NCBI GenBank assembly: GCA_943789025.1
Contig: CALSSN010000016.1
Span: forward strand, 171,976-235,975
DNA from: an uncultured Verrucomicrobiales bacterium
Lineage (GTDB): Bacteria > Verrucomicrobiota > Verrucomicrobiia > Verrucomicrobiales > DEV007
Reading direction: 5' to 3'
Length of the DNA: 64,000 nucleotides
The number at the start of each line of letters is the position of its first letter. Within the stretch, counting starts at the first letter, position 1. A program made the position numbers and the translations under genes. Positions 49,725 to 59,506 of the stretch are shown here, one piece after another. The notes beneath the pieces were generated by a model. The model made no database searches, was not told the DNA's origin, and was given only the letters and a program-made list of their open reading frames with translations.

Positions 49725-50079
49725 AATAAGGACGAGGCGGCGGCGCGTTATACCGCTGCTGCTGAGGGGGGGGATAGTACTGTTGCTGCGGAGGATAATA
49801 GCTTTGTGCTGCACGCTGGCGGGCATTCTGCTCATCCACTGAGGATCCGATAACGCCGCCGCCGAGGGCTCCTGCGCCTGCGCCAATGGCAGCTCCTTCG
49901 ATGCCGCGTCCCGACTGGTGCCCAATGATGCCACCGACAGCTGCACCCAGCAGGCCACCACCTACGGCACCCCTCTTGGTGTTGACATTATCTCGGTAGG
50001 GTGACGGTGACTCGCACCCCACCAGGAGAACAGATGCTGCTGCAGCCATTCCAATGACTAGTTTCTTTGTGTTTCTCAT
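49723..50079 (-). CDS. Glycine-zipper outer-membrane lipoprotein
   Basis: This 118-residue protein has a lipoprotein signal with lipobox LLVGC (Cys at residue 22). Two glycine-zipper segments follow (GGGLLGAAVGGIIGHQSGRG and GAAIGAGAGALGGGVIGSSV, about 39-79), and then a Pro/Tyr/Gln-rich tail (YYPPQQQ repeats). Proteins of this kind insert in or associate with the outer membrane or cell wall and are often stress-related. Function unknown in detail. A CGTTCCTC tandem repeat begins at its 3' end. Confidence 0.85.
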   Translation of the reverse strand: MRNTKKLVIGMAAAASVLLVGCESPSPYRDNVNTKRGAVGGGLLGAAVGGIIGHQSGRGIEGAAIGAGAGALGGGVIGSSVDEQNARQRAAQSYYPPQQQYYPPPQQQRYNAPPPRPY

Positions 50080-50281
50080 CTTGCTTACTTTAAGTTGGTG
50101 TTTTTTACCCCTGTCTTCCCACTTTTACATCGGCTCAGATACCAGGGCATTGTTATCAGACTTGCAGTATACTGCCACTCTTCAAAGCATCATTCCAGCC
50201 ATTTCTGCCCCCTTGCAGAAAATCGTCGCATCACTCTTTTTTTCCGGCATGGGCCGGGCGAGGCGCACGCTGGTCCAGGCG

Positions 50282-50302
50282 CACCCTTCACCCTTCACCC
50301 TT
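50282..50302 (+). repeat. Tandem CACCCTT heptamer
   Basis: Three perfect copies of the 7-mer CACCCTT lie in the intergenic region just downstream of the tRNA-Sec gene (read on its strand). The same 7-base period reappears at 60.1 and 62-63 kb. Confidence 0.9.
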
Positions 50303-50339
50303 CAGGTCAATCAATCCCTGCCAGCGTAAAGGGTAGCGG

Positions 50340-50433
50340 CGGAGAGGGAAGGAATCGAACCAACCAGACCTGGGATCACCAGCTCTCAACGGTTTTGAAG
50401 ACCGCGGGGGCCACCAGGCACCCACCACTCTCC
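50340..50433 (-). tRNA. selC: tRNA-Sec (UCA anticodon)
   Basis: The minus strand folds into a long tRNA of about 94 nt with a UCA anticodon (50396-50398) in a CTTCAAA loop. The stem is GCGGT/ACCGT. Other features fit tRNA-Sec: an 8-bp-type acceptor stem (GGAGAGTG, one mismatch), an extended D stem (GGGTGCC/GGCCCCC) and a long variable arm (CTGG/CCAG core). The T-loop TTCGATT is standard. CCA is not encoded (GCCG follows). The T stem GTTGG/CCTTC has two T-T mismatches, which is odd. It should bring selenocysteine to UGA codons with SelA/SelB; those genes are not in this window. Confidence 0.82.
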
Positions 50434-50644
50434 TCTTTAGAATCCATGAGCTTCGCCCGCCCGCGACGATCAAGCAAGGGCTGGAACACGCAATTTTATC
50501 CCTCCTCTCTTGCCTCGCTGGCAAGTCAAGAGTAGGCACACAGTTCCACCATCACCTCCGCTTTACGGCACGCCACGCAGCCTCCAGAAGATCCCCCTTT
50601 TGCTCAGAGGCTTAAAAGCCCAGAAACGCCCACCCTCCTCTGAC

Positions 50645-51346
50645 ATGCCAACTCATCCGTTGCTGCTCACATTCTCCCCGCTTGTCGCTTTTTGCGCGGT
50701 CGTGGTGATGCCATTATCTGCCCGGGCCGAGATCGACCCGACCACAAAGGCAAAGCTCGACCGCTGGGTTGAAGTCCAGCGCGAGACCGCTTCCCTGGAA
50801 GTAACTTTCCGGCAGGTGCGACAACTCCGGACCATCAAACGCCCGCTGATCTCCGAGGGCAGGATGTGGTGGCAGCGCGATGCTGGCTTCCGGTGGGAAG
50901 TCGGCGATCCGCCAAAACTCATCCTCATCCAGGATGCCGAAGGTCGCGTGGCTGAACTCGACCCGCCGCGCCGGAAGGCCAAGCTCAAATCCCGTGAGCA
51001 GGCCAATGAAGAGATGCACGGACTCGGCTTCGGGTTCTCAACTTTCTTCGATGCCGACCCCGCCGGGTGGGAAGGGAAGCTTAAACTCCTTTCCTGCCAT
51101 CCGGCAGATTCCGACCCGGACCAGATCGTGGCCACTTTCGGGTTCCTCGAGAAAAAAATTGCTACTGCCGTGCGCAAAATGATCGTCGTAGCCGACACTA
51201 GGCGTGGCGACCTCCGCGAATTCATGCTCATGTTCCGGGACAAGTCCTCGATCCTCCTGCGTTTTCACCCGATGAAAAAAAACTCTCGGATCGACCCCTC
51301 CCACTTCACCATCAATCTTGAGGGATACGCGATCAAAGAGGAGTGA
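50645..51346 (+). CDS. LolA-like outer-membrane lipoprotein carrier protein
   Basis: This protein of 233 residues has a signal peptide (LLLTFSPLVAFCAVVVMPLSARA) and a LolA/LolB-like half-barrel: ETASLEVTFRQVRQLRTIKR, GRMWWQRDAGFRWEVGDPP and KMIVVADTRRGDLREFMLMF. LolA-like proteins carry lipoproteins or other lipids across the periplasm. Divergent members like this one are found next to methyltransferases and other enzymes, so the cargo is uncertain. The ATG at 50645 fits the signal peptide; the longer in-frame ORF to 50510 does not. A methyltransferase follows on the same strand. Confidence 0.75.
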   Translation: MPTHPLLLTFSPLVAFCAVVVMPLSARAEIDPTTKAKLDRWVEVQRETASLEVTFRQVRQLRTIKRPLISEGRMWWQRDAGFRWEVGDPPKLILIQDAEGRVAELDPPRRKAKLKSREQANEEMHGLGFGFSTFFDADPAGWEGKLKLLSCHPADSDPDQIVATFGFLEKKIATAVRKMIVVADTRRGDLREFMLMFRDKSSILLRFHPMKKNSRIDPSHFTINLEGYAIKEE

Positions 51347-51441
51347 CTCCAGCGTGCTGCGAAGCCTGGGTGATCGCTCCCGCCACCGCCTGTTCATCCG
51401 ACCTGCGCACCTAAGCATCGACAATTTTTTCTCCCCCTGCC

Positions 51442-52164
51442 ATGAGAACCCTCAAGGAAGCGCTGCGCGGTCTGGCCAGAAACTACTGCCTGACCGCTAA
51501 CACGATCCGCTACCGCATCGAATACCGGGTTCTCGCTGAGCTCATCCGTCAGCTTCCGGAAGCCCGCCTCGGAGACACCCTGATTGATGCCGGAGCTGGA
51601 TCCGGTGAAATGTCGATCCGTCTCCAAGCCGATGGTTTCTGCACCAGGATCATCGGAGTCGAGCCCTTCACAGACAATTACCAGTGCCTGGTCTCGAATT
51701 ATGGCCGACAGGCAGACAGGGAATGCCACCAGGCTGACCTCTCGCAGCTGCCTGTGGATGCCGCCTCTGTCGACGCGGTGGTCTCCACCCAGGTCTTCGA
51801 ACACATCGCGGACCACGGCGCTGCCGCCGCGGAAGTCGCCCGGGTGGTCAAACCCGGCGGCTATGCCCTGATCAGCACTCCCCACCCTCCGGAACTCTTT
51901 CCCAACGACGGCCACGTCCGTCCCGGCTATACCATCGAGGAGATGAATGCACTTTTCACCCCCCACGGGTTCAGCCATCTCGGGTGCCGTTATTTTCTTA
52001 CCAAAGAGACGACGCAATGCCTGTTCACAACACTGAACTACGGCCGGATCAGTCGCCTCTTCCCGATCGCTTGGGCGGATAAAGAAAAGCACCTCACCCA
52101 GGAGGAAATCTTCTCGCAGGAACCCTACGGAATCGCCTGCCTCTACCAGAGAAACCACCAGTAA
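51442..52164 (+). CDS. SAM-dependent methyltransferase
   Basis: This 240-residue protein has a class I methyltransferase core: motif I LIDAGAGSGEMSIRL (about 48-62), the acidic residue in GVEPF, DAVVSTQVFEHIAD and VVKPGGYALISTPHPP. The fold resembles small-molecule methyltransferases such as the UbiE/COQ5 or sugar/lipid types. Substrate unknown. It lies 95 bases after the LolA-like gene and upstream of the cysteine desulfurase gene on the same strand. Confidence 0.83.
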   Translation: MRTLKEALRGLARNYCLTANTIRYRIEYRVLAELIRQLPEARLGDTLIDAGAGSGEMSIRLQADGFCTRIIGVEPFTDNYQCLVSNYGRQADRECHQADLSQLPVDAASVDAVVSTQVFEHIADHGAAAAEVARVVKPGGYALISTPHPPELFPNDGHVRPGYTIEEMNALFTPHGFSHLGCRYFLTKETTQCLFTTLNYGRISRLFPIAWADKEKHLTQEEIFSQEPYGIACLYQRNHQ

Positions 52165-52219
52165 AAAATCCCCTCTGCCCTGAAAGCAGGCGAATAAAAA
52201 TTCCATCCCCTGCGCCAGC

Positions 52220-53374
52220 GTGACCACCGACCCACCAGAACACTCGGCCCCTCGAGGATACTTCGACCACAATGCCACCACGCCGCTTTCCGCCGCTGCG
52301 CGGGAGGCGTGGCTCAGCGCCCAGGACGAGGCGTGGCAGAACCCGTCCTCGCTCTATCCTGAAGCGGCCCGCGTCGACCACCTGCTCGATGCCGCCCGGC
52401 TACGGATCGCCGAGCTGATCGACTGCGAAGCACCCGAGCGCATTCTGTTCACATCCGGCGCCACCGAGGCAAATCACGCACTCTTTGCCAGTTTCGCGCG
52501 CAGCTTTCCCGGCTCGGTGGTAGCCACCGGGGCCACCGACCACCCCAGCGTGCTCGAGCCCGCGCGCGCGTTCTTTGGCGCCCGCGCCCGGCGCCTCCCG
52601 GTCACTTCCGATGGCCAGGTCGACCTCGACTCGCTCGCGGAACAGGTCTCCCCGGCGGACACTCCCCCCGCCCTCGTCTCAGTCATCGCTGCGAACAACG
52701 AAGTCGGCACCCTCCAGCCGTGGGCGGAAATCAGCCGCCTCTGCCGCCCGGCCGGGATTCCCTTCCACTCAGACGCTGCTCAATGGGTGGGCAAGCTGCC
52801 GGGGAGAAACCTCGCCTCGGCCTGCGACTACCTGACTGCCAGCGCCCACAAATTCGGCGGCCCGAAGGGTGTCGGATTTCTCGTCATCCCCGAGGACGAC
52901 CCGGTCTTTCGGAGCGCCATCGGCGGGCCGCAGGAAGCAGGCCGACGCGCCGGCACTGAAGACTACCCGGCGGTCGCCGCCATGGTGGCCGCGCTCGAAG
53001 AAGCCGCGCGCGCTCCCGCTCCAGACCACACTCTCCGCGATGCTTTCGAGAGCCGCCTGCTTGCCAGCATTCCAGGCACGCGGGTCATCGGGCAGCACGC
53101 GGAGCGCCTCTGGAATACCTCGATGGTCGCCTTCCCTGCGGTGCGGAACACACGCCTCTTAACTGCCCTTTCCCGGGCGGGGTTTCAGGTCTCCACCGGC
53201 TCAGCCTGCAGTGCTGGAAAAGGCAAGCCCTCGCCGGTTCTCGCCGCGATGGGGGAAACCCCGCCAACCATGACAGCCGTGCTCCGGTTCAGCTCGGGCA
53301 GAGCCACCACAGCGGCAGAATGGACTGCCCTCGCCGACCAGATCATCACCAGCCACCACGCATCCCGCACTTGA
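52220..53374 (+). CDS. Cysteine desulfurase, NifS/IscS family
   Basis: This 384-residue PLP enzyme removes sulfur from cysteine for Fe-S clusters, thiolation or selenium metabolism. The N-terminus shows YFDHNATTPL. The PLP Lys sits in TASAHKFGGPKGVGFL. The reactive Cys is in the STGSACSAGKGKPS loop. The start is a GTG at 52220. It has no neighbouring iscU/iscA, so it may serve another sulfur (or selenium) pathway. A rhodanese gene lies 360 bases downstream. The tRNA-Sec gene is 1.8 kb upstream, which makes a selenium role conceivable but unproved. Confidence 0.9.
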   Translation: MTTDPPEHSAPRGYFDHNATTPLSAAAREAWLSAQDEAWQNPSSLYPEAARVDHLLDAARLRIAELIDCEAPERILFTSGATEANHALFASFARSFPGSVVATGATDHPSVLEPARAFFGARARRLPVTSDGQVDLDSLAEQVSPADTPPALVSVIAANNEVGTLQPWAEISRLCRPAGIPFHSDAAQWVGKLPGRNLASACDYLTASAHKFGGPKGVGFLVIPEDDPVFRSAIGGPQEAGRRAGTEDYPAVAAMVAALEEAARAPAPDHTLRDAFESRLLASIPGTRVIGQHAERLWNTSMVAFPAVRNTRLLTALSRAGFQVSTGSACSAGKGKPSPVLAAMGETPPTMTAVLRFSSGRATTAAEWTALADQIITSHHASRT

Positions 53375-53460
53375 AAAACGGCAACTCTTTTCGTTTGCTG
53401 AGGCACCGTCGAGCCGTCCATTCTCGTTCCCCGCATCCGCTCCTGCTCCCCTTCCCTTTC

Positions 53461-53497
53461 CAGTCCTTCCCAGTCCTTCCCAGTCCTTCCCAGTCCT
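53461..53497 (+). repeat. Tandem CAGTCCTTCC repeat
   Basis: Three perfect copies and a partial fourth of the 10-mer CAGTCCTTCC lie in the 154-base gap between the cysteine desulfurase and the small unknown gene. Confidence 0.9.
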
Positions 53498-53528
53498 GTG
53501 CGCTGCGTGCGCTTCCTCTTTTCCTACC

Positions 53529-53753
53529 ATGCCCACCACTGATCCTGACAAAGACCCAATCACCGCCATCGAAGAACACTGCAAAACCATCGCCCTGACC
53601 TTCATGAAGATCCACCCAGCAGTGGGCAGACTTACCGACCCGGAACTGCAGGCCACCTGTTTGCAAAGTCTCCACGCCATGACGACCGAGCTGGAAGTCA
53701 TCAAGAAACACCTCATTATGGCGCAGCACCGCGATGACAGCACCGCTCTTTGA
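53529..53753 (+). CDS. Small hypothetical protein
   Basis: This 74-residue, mostly helical protein (MPTTDPDKDPITAIEEHCKT to LEVIKKHLIMAQHRDDSTAL) has no recognised domain. Its codon use matches the neighbours and its stop overlaps the start of the rhodanese gene by 20 bases, which suggests translational coupling. Real gene probable; function unknown. Confidence 0.55.
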   Translation: MPTTDPDKDPITAIEEHCKTIALTFMKIHPAVGRLTDPELQATCLQSLHAMTTELEVIKKHLIMAQHRDDSTAL

Positions 53754-54318
53754 AGGGCTTGCCAGCCGCTGGTTTCTCGCAGGACTTTTGCTCTTCCTCC
53801 TCGCCCTGAGCGGTGCTCTGCTGGGCTTGCGCAGCCTTTACCGCCGCGCAGACAAGGCACCCACCTGGGCGGCTGTCTACAGCCGCATCGCAGACGATTT
53901 TTCCGAGGTTCGACAGACCTCGACCGCCCTCCTCGCCGACCAGCTCAGCACCCCCGCTCGAGCACCCGGGGAGGTTCCACCTCTCGTCATCGGCTGCCGG
54001 TCCCGGGAGGAGTTTGCCCGCAGTCACCTGCCCGGGGCACTCCACCTCACCTCTGTCGATGCGGTTACGGCCGAGGTGGCGGACCACCAGGCTGCGATCG
54101 TTGTCTACTGCTCTGTAGGCCTGCGCTCGTCCGCCCTCGTGCGGGACCTTTCCGCAGCCGGCTTCCAGAACGCATCAAACTTGGAAGGCTCAATTTTTTG
54201 CTGGGCCAATGAGCGCCGACCACTCGTCAATTCCGCCGGCATCCCGACCACCGACGTCCACCCGTATAACCCCCGCTGGGGAACCTTGTTAAGCAGATCC
54301 GGCAGCCACTCGGAATGA
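53734..54318 (+). CDS. Membrane-anchored rhodanese-domain protein
   Basis: This 194-residue protein has one N-terminal membrane segment (LAGLLLFLLALSGALLGL) and a single rhodanese domain. The loop IGCRSREEFARSHLPGALHL precedes the active-site Cys in VYCSVGLRSSALVRDL. Rhodanese domains move sulfane sulfur or act as phosphatase-like scaffolds. The active Cys is present. Its position after cysteine desulfurase makes a sulfur-transfer role likely. Confidence 0.83.
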   Translation: MTAPLFEGLASRWFLAGLLLFLLALSGALLGLRSLYRRADKAPTWAAVYSRIADDFSEVRQTSTALLADQLSTPARAPGEVPPLVIGCRSREEFARSHLPGALHLTSVDAVTAEVADHQAAIVVYCSVGLRSSALVRDLSAAGFQNASNLEGSIFCWANERRPLVNSAGIPTTDVHPYNPRWGTLLSRSGSHSE

Positions 54319-54432
54319 ATCCGCCCGCCTCATCCCGGCACCCGGTATTTTCACTACCCAAGCAGGCATTTCTGGTTATCGTCTCACCCTTTCCAGCCGA
54401 CGGCGGCGGGCACCCGCCCCCCAGAGAACCGT

Positions 54433-56979
54433 ATGCCTTCGGACATTGCAGTAACAAAAATCGACCAGTCAGAGATGGACACCACGACGACCAAGACCCC
54501 GAATGCAACAGGCTCAAAGCCCAGTGCCGGATTCAATTTTAACACCCAGAATACTGTCGAGGGTCTCAGTTCCTCGATCCGCAATCACCTGCGCTACACC
54601 CTCGCGCACGATGTCGACAGCGCCACCGACAACGACTGGTGGATCGCGACCTGCCTCTCGGTTCGCGACCGCCTTCTCGACAAGGCTGCACGTTCCCGCA
54701 AAGTCCACAATGAGAAAAATGTCCGCCGCGTCTACTACCTCTCGCTCGAATACCTCATGGGACGACTTCTCGAGAACAATCTGCGCAACCTTGAGATCTT
54801 CGAAGCAGCCGAGGAAGCACTCTTAGAATACGGCAAGAACCTCCACGAGGTCGCCGAAGGGGCACCTGACATGGGTCTTGGCAATGGCGGTCTCGGCCGG
54901 CTCGCAGCCTGCTTTCTCGACTCCCTGACCACGCTCGATCTCCCCTCTGTCGGATATGGAATCTACTACGAATTCGGTCTCTTCAGGCAGACCTTCGACC
55001 ACGACCAGCAGGTCGAGAAACCCGACGAATGGCGCCGTTACGGCACCCCCTGGGGGATCACCCGTCCGGAATACGCAGTCAAAGTCCGGGTCTACGGCCA
55101 CGTTGAAAAAAAGTTCGACGAACTCGGTCATTGCCACATCAACTGGATCGGCGGGAAAGACCTCCTCGGCGTTCCGCACGACATCCCGGTCGCCGGGTTC
55201 CGGACCGATACCGTGAACGTGCTCCGACTCTGGGAGGCGACTGCTTCCGAAGATTTCAACCTCGACATTTTCAACCAGGGCGGCTACGTCGACGCGGTCC
55301 GGGAAAAGGCCCTCTCGGAGACTATCTCTAAAGTACTCTACCCGAACGACGCCACCGAAAGCGGGAGAGAGCTCCGCCTCGTCCAACAGTACTTTTTTGT
55401 CTCCTGCTCGCTGCACGACCTCATCCGACGGCACTTCAAAGGCGGGAATGACTGGACGAACTTCGCCGAGAAGGTCGCCATCCAGCTCAATGACACCCAC
55501 CCCGCCGTGGCCGTTCCCGAACTCATGCGAATTCTTATCGATGAAGTGGAAGCCGAGTGGAGCGACGCCTGGAAGCTCTGCCAAAGGGTCTTCAGCTACA
55601 CAAATCACACCCTCCTCCCAGAAGCCCTCGAGCGCTGGAGTGTCCCGCTCTTCGCGCGTGTTCTCCCGCGGCATCTCGAGATCATTCTCGAGATCAACCG
55701 CCGCTTCCTTGAGGAGGAAGTCGAGGCAAAATGGCCCGGTGACGACGCCATGAAGCGCCAGCTCTCACTCATCGAGGAAGGCCACCCGCAGATGATCCGG
55801 ATGGCAAACCTCTCGGTGATCGGCAGCCACACCACCAATGGCGTTGCCGCCCTCCATTCCCGCCTGCTCAAGGAAAAACTCTTTCCTGAACTCGACGCCC
55901 TCTACCCGCGGCGCTTCGATAACAAAACCAACGGCATCACCCCGCGCAGGTGGCTTCTCGCCTGCAACCCGAAGCTCGCCCAACTCGCCAGTGAACACTG
56001 CGGCGACGACTGGCCGAAACACCTCTCCAAACTTTCCGGACTCGTGAAACTCGCCGACGACGTGGACTTCCAGCAGCAGTTCATGGACATCAAGCGCCAG
56101 AACAAAGTAGCACTGGCAAAGGTCATCCTCGCAAGCTGTAAGGTAGAGGTCGATCCCAATGCTCTCTTCGACGTCCAGATCAAGCGCCTGCACGAATACA
56201 AGCGCCAGCACCTCAATCTCCTCCATATCCTCACTCTTTACCGCCGGCTCTTACAGAACCCCGATCTCGACGTGGTCCCGCGCGTCTTCGTCTTCGCCGC
56301 CAAGGCCGCACCCGGATACGCACTGGCAAAAAACATCATTCATGCCATCAACAGCGTCGGGCGCGTGATCAACAACGACCCGAAGATCCAGGGGAAACTC
56401 AAAGTCGCCTTCCTCCCGAACTACTCGGTCTCACTGGCAGAGAAAATCATCCCTGCCGCCGACCTCTCGGAGCAGATCTCCACCGCTGGTAAGGAAGCCT
56501 CCGGCACCGGCAACATGAAACTCGCCCTCAATGGCGCCGTCACGATCGGCACACTCGATGGCGCAAATGTCGAGATCCAGGAGGAAGTCGGTGACGAGAA
56601 TATCTTCATCTTCGGACTCACCGTCGAGGAAGTCGATGCCCTCCAGCTCCAGGGATACAACCCCTACGACGTCTACTGGCAGGACGAGGAACTCCGCGCA
56701 GTCGTCGATTGGCTCGCCTCTGACTTCTTCACCGGATCCGATGAACTCCGGCCGATCCGTGACTCGCTGCTCGATGGCGGCGACCCATTCCTGGTTCTGG
56801 CTGACTACCGGGCATACCTCGACTCGCAGGCAGAAGTAGACAGCGCCTTCCGCAACCGCAGACGCTGGGCAAAAATGGCCATCCTGAACACCGCCCTGGT
56901 CGGAAAATTCTCTTCAGACCGGACGATTCAGGAGTATGCCGATGAGATCTGGAACCTCCCGAATGTTCCTGTCGATTGA
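54433..56979 (+). CDS. glgP: Glycogen/starch phosphorylase
   Basis: This 848-residue GT35 enzyme releases glucose 1-phosphate from glycogen or maltodextrin using pyridoxal phosphate. The PLP Lys is in [20 protein letters not shown] near residue 695. [18 protein letters not shown] and [20 protein letters not shown] are further signatures. It is full length with a short extra N-terminal tail (about 35 residues rich in Thr). The phosphoglycolate phosphatase gene follows closely. The enzyme suggests glycogen storage; other glg genes are not in the window. Confidence 0.95.
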   Translation: MPSDIAVTKIDQSEMDTTTTKTPNATGSKPSAGFNFNTQNTVEGLSSSIRNHLRYTLAHDVDSATDNDWWIATCLSVRDRLLDKAARSRKVHNEKNVRRVYYLSLEYLMGRLLENNLRNLEIFEAAEEALLEYGKNLHEVAEGAPDMGLGNGGLGRLAACFLDSLTTLDLPSVGYGIYYEFGLFRQTFDHDQQVEKPDEWRRYGTPWGITRPEYAVKVRVYGHVEKKFDELGHCHINWIGGKDLLGVPHDIPVAGFRTDTVNVLRLWEATASEDFNLDIFNQGGYVDAVREKALSETISKVLYPNDATESGRELRLVQQYFFVSCSLHDLIRRHFKGGNDWTNFAEKVAIQLNDTHPAVAVPELMRILIDEVEAEWSDAWKLCQRVFSYTNHTLLPEALERWSVPLFARVLPRHLEIILEINRRFLEEEVEAKWPGDDAMKRQLSLIEEGHPQMIRMANLSVIGSHTTNGVAALHSRLLKEKLFPELDALYPRRFDNKTNGITPRRWLLACNPKLAQLASEHCGDDWPKHLSKLSGLVKLADDVDFQQQFMDIKRQNKVALAKVILASCKVEVDPNALFDVQIKRLHEYKRQHLNLLHILTLYRRLLQNPDLDVVPRVFVFAAKAAPGYALAKNIIHAINSVGRVINNDPKIQGKLKVAFLPNYSVSLAEKIIPAADLSEQISTAGKEASGTGNMKLALNGAVTIGTLDGANVEIQEEVGDENIFIFGLTVEEVDALQLQGYNPYDVYWQDEELRAVVDWLASDFFTGSDELRPIRDSLLDGGDPFLVLADYRAYLDSQAEVDSAFRNRRRWAKMAILNTALVGKFSSDRTIQEYADEIWNLPNVPVD

Positions 56980-57025
56980 CAAAAAACCCCAAGCGTCACT
57001 GCACCGCCCACAGAAGGCTGCCAGG

Positions 57026-57700
57026 ATGCCTCCTCCTCACTCCCCACCCAAGGCGATCCTCTTTGATCTCGACGGAACACTCATCGACAGCATCGCGGAC
57101 CTCGCCAACTCAGCGAATGCCATGCTCGGGCGCCTCGGCCACCCGGCCCACCCGGAGGCATCCTACCTGAGCTTCGTCGGCGACGGCGCACGGGCCCTCG
57201 TCGAACGCTGTCTTCCCGCTGCAGCGGCAAACCGCCCGGAAGCCGTCGACCAGGCGCTGGATGTCTTCCGCACCATCTACCGCGATCACTGGCACGACCA
57301 GACAACCCCGTACCCGGGCATTCCCGCAGTGCTCGCTTCCTGCGCCTCCGCCGGCATCCCGCTCGCAGTGCTCTCCAACAAACCCCACGAGTTCACCACC
57401 CGCTGTGTCAGGCACTTCTTCCCTCAGAGAGCATTCTCTGCCGTCATCGGCCAGCGCGCGGGTATCCCTGTGAAGCCGGACCCTGCCAGCGCACTCGCCA
57501 TCGCGGCAGACTTAGGCCTTGCTCCCTCTGACTGTGCCCTGGTCGGCGACACCCGTGTCGATATCCTCACCGCTGTGCAAGCCGGCATGCGCCCGGTCGG
57601 AGTCCTCTGGGGGTTCCGCAAGCGGGAGGAACTCACCGCCGCAGGTGCCACGACCCTGGTCACCACCGTCCAAGATCTTACCCGTGCCCTCGGCCTCTGA
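57026..57700 (+). CDS. gph: Phosphoglycolate phosphatase-like HAD hydrolase
   Basis: This 224-residue HAD-superfamily phosphatase has motif I ILFDLDGTLIDSIADLANS, motif II LAVLSNKPHEF, Lys in GIPVKPDPASALAI and motif III LVGDTRVDILTAVQAGM. A helical cap domain lies between motifs I and II. It fits phosphoglycolate phosphatase, which clears 2-phosphoglycolate from DNA repair or oxygenation, though related HAD enzymes (for example Ppase-type PpaX) cannot be excluded. The ATG at 57026 has a purine-rich stretch (AGG) just before it. Confidence 0.83.
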   Translation: MPPPHSPPKAILFDLDGTLIDSIADLANSANAMLGRLGHPAHPEASYLSFVGDGARALVERCLPAAAANRPEAVDQALDVFRTIYRDHWHDQTTPYPGIPAVLASCASAGIPLAVLSNKPHEFTTRCVRHFFPQRAFSAVIGQRAGIPVKPDPASALAIAADLGLAPSDCALVGDTRVDILTAVQAGMRPVGVLWGFRKREELTAAGATTLVTTVQDLTRALGL

Positions 57701-57819
57701 AAGCGGGCAGGAATAAGTAGATGTAACGCCGTGTACGGCGGGGTCGGGAACGCGTAAACCTGGAAACAGAGATGGGAAGCAATTAATCTTTCCTATGCAC
57801 TTAGCCCAAGTTTCTTAAT

Positions 57820-59103
57820 CCTAAAAACGTAAATGGGCACAGTAAAATCGTCGGATTGGCAGGCCATTCCGTGCGATTTGATCGATGACTGTGCAAGGGT
57901 GCGATTTTCATCCGCTGAGCAGCAATTTCGCGTCGGGAGGAACCCCCGATAACCATTTTCCGCCAAGCCAACGGCGCAAAAGACGCGTTAACAGCAAGGA
58001 CCATCGCTGCTCGATCGTCCATTGCTCCGCAATGGCCATCATGTAGTGGAGCTGGCTGCTGACCTCCCTGACTGCCCGGGCAATCGCTTCGCCATATTCG
58101 TGCTGAAGGCTGACTTTCACCTTTCTCTGGCCACCACTCTGAACCTGCCGGGCTACCCCGTGCATGAGGGCCGGGCGGCTGGTGATCGCCTCCCGGTGAT
58201 GCTCTTCGTCGTAGAAACGGACGTAGAGGTTCCACCAGTTGGAGAACAGTGCCACAAGGTTCGCCATCAGCCGACAGGGGGCGATCTGACGCGTCGTGTA
58301 GCCGGACCAGCCCCATTGGTTTTTGAGTTCATCGAAGTTGTTTTGATGCCGAATCAGCAATCTGGCATGGGCATCTATCTTCGATTCACAATCACTGCGC
58401 TCGCGATAGAGTCTGGGCATCGCCACCGTCGGATAGGCGTTCTCGTCCAGTGAACTCACCAGCACGGCGATCTTGCCGCTCCAGGGAGCCGCATGGAGAT
58501 CCCAGCTCTTACCGTCGTTCCGGGGAAGAAGTTCCTGGTGGTCGCGACGACGGCGCTTGTTCTTTCCTACTGGGGCCTTTGCCGGGGCTTCTCGAACCAG
58601 CACAACACGGCGCTCACGTGTCCAACCTTGAAGTTTCAGTGAGGACTCCATCGCCTCCCAGCCATCTCCGGCATTTTTCCATTTGTGGTGGCCAAGGCCC
58701 ACGCATTCCCGGATCAGGGCCTTCACTTTCGGGCTGTGTCTGAGCTTGAAGAGGTAGGGCAGTTGGCGTTGCTCAAACTCCAGCATGACCTTCTCGCTGC
58801 CGTAGCCGCAGTCACCACGGGCAAAAGTTGGCCAGTGGGAACGCGGGAGTCTGCCGAGGGTTTTCCACAGGCCCGTCATCCCGTAGGCGCCCGCGCTCTT
58901 CTTGCCAGAAAGGATGTCTACGCCCAGCGAGATACGGAGGTTGGCCACGAAATAACTGTGATAGGTGTGGCTGGGACGGCCAGGCTTCTGCGGGTTGTAT
59001 CCTATTTCGGCTCCTTGTTGATGGCCGTAGAGAGGCTTGACTGTGGTGTCGATGTCGAGGATCCACGGGCCATGCCCGTGAAGGGGAAATACCCTGTTTT
59101 AGT
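57820..59103 (-). mobile_element. IS1380-family insertion sequence, 5'-truncated copy 1
   Basis: A mobile element with a transposase on the minus strand. The left edge CCTAAAAACGTAAATGGG is shared with copy 2 at 60185. The gene side is cut near 59103, where the frame meets a stop and the N-terminal 100 or so residues are missing. The two copies are more than 98 percent identical over the shared about 580 bases, so the duplication is recent. Confidence 0.85.
57908..59103 (-). pseudogene. IS1380-type DDE transposase, N-terminally truncated
   Basis: The frame encodes the main part of a transposase: DIDTTVKPLYGHQQGAEIGY (first catalytic Asp), VANLRISLGVDILSG, PTFARGDCGYGSEKVMLE (second Asp), YRERSDCESKIDAH (Glu region) and NQWGWSGYTTRQIAPCRLMA. 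Length from the first catalytic Asp to the end is about 390 residues. The N-terminal DNA-binding part is missing and an in-frame TAA precedes the visible part, so it is probably inactive. Confidence 0.85.
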
Positions 59104-59506
59104 GGCTCACCCTGAGGGTGAGCGCGAGAATCAGTAAGGAGCGCACTTATACCCCTTATTCTTATAGATTTAGAGCGAGGTGCTCAAGTTTCTATTGCCG
59201 CCCTGGAAACGGCAATGGCCTGGTGAAGCTGTAGGAGTGAGCTTGCGAGCGATTTCCCCCCCCGACCGAGCGCCGAAAACCGGCGGCTCCGCCGCCCCCC
59301 GTCTGCTCGGCCTGAAAACTTCAAACTTCAAGCTGGTCACAGACCACCAACCACCGACTTTGTCGGGGCAAGCCGCCAACGCAGCCTACCACGTAACCCC
59401 CTCCGGCATTGCGGATTGGCTGCTGTAAAGGCCGAAGACATGGGTAACACTTTTCTGTTCTGCAAAAAATATTGGACAAATCTTACTTGGACGTTATCCT
59501 GTCCAT
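59104..59506. other. Gap with YefM operator/promoter
   Basis: About 400 bases between the IS remnant and yefM. Near 59277-59294 is GGCGGCTCCGCCGCC, a hairpin motif that recurs at 62.8 and 63.1 kb. No gene is seen. GC content drops sharply from about 59430 on, where the foreign toxin-antitoxin module begins. Confidence 0.6.
59472..59505 (+). promoter_or_regulatory. Promoter and operator of yefM-yoeB
   Basis: A -35-like TTGGAC and a -10-like TATCCT are 17 bases apart just before the yefM ATG (59507). The inverted repeat TGGAC-N8-GTCCA (59488-59505) overlaps the -10 region and abuts the start, as expected of an autorepressed toxin-antitoxin operon. Confidence 0.6.
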
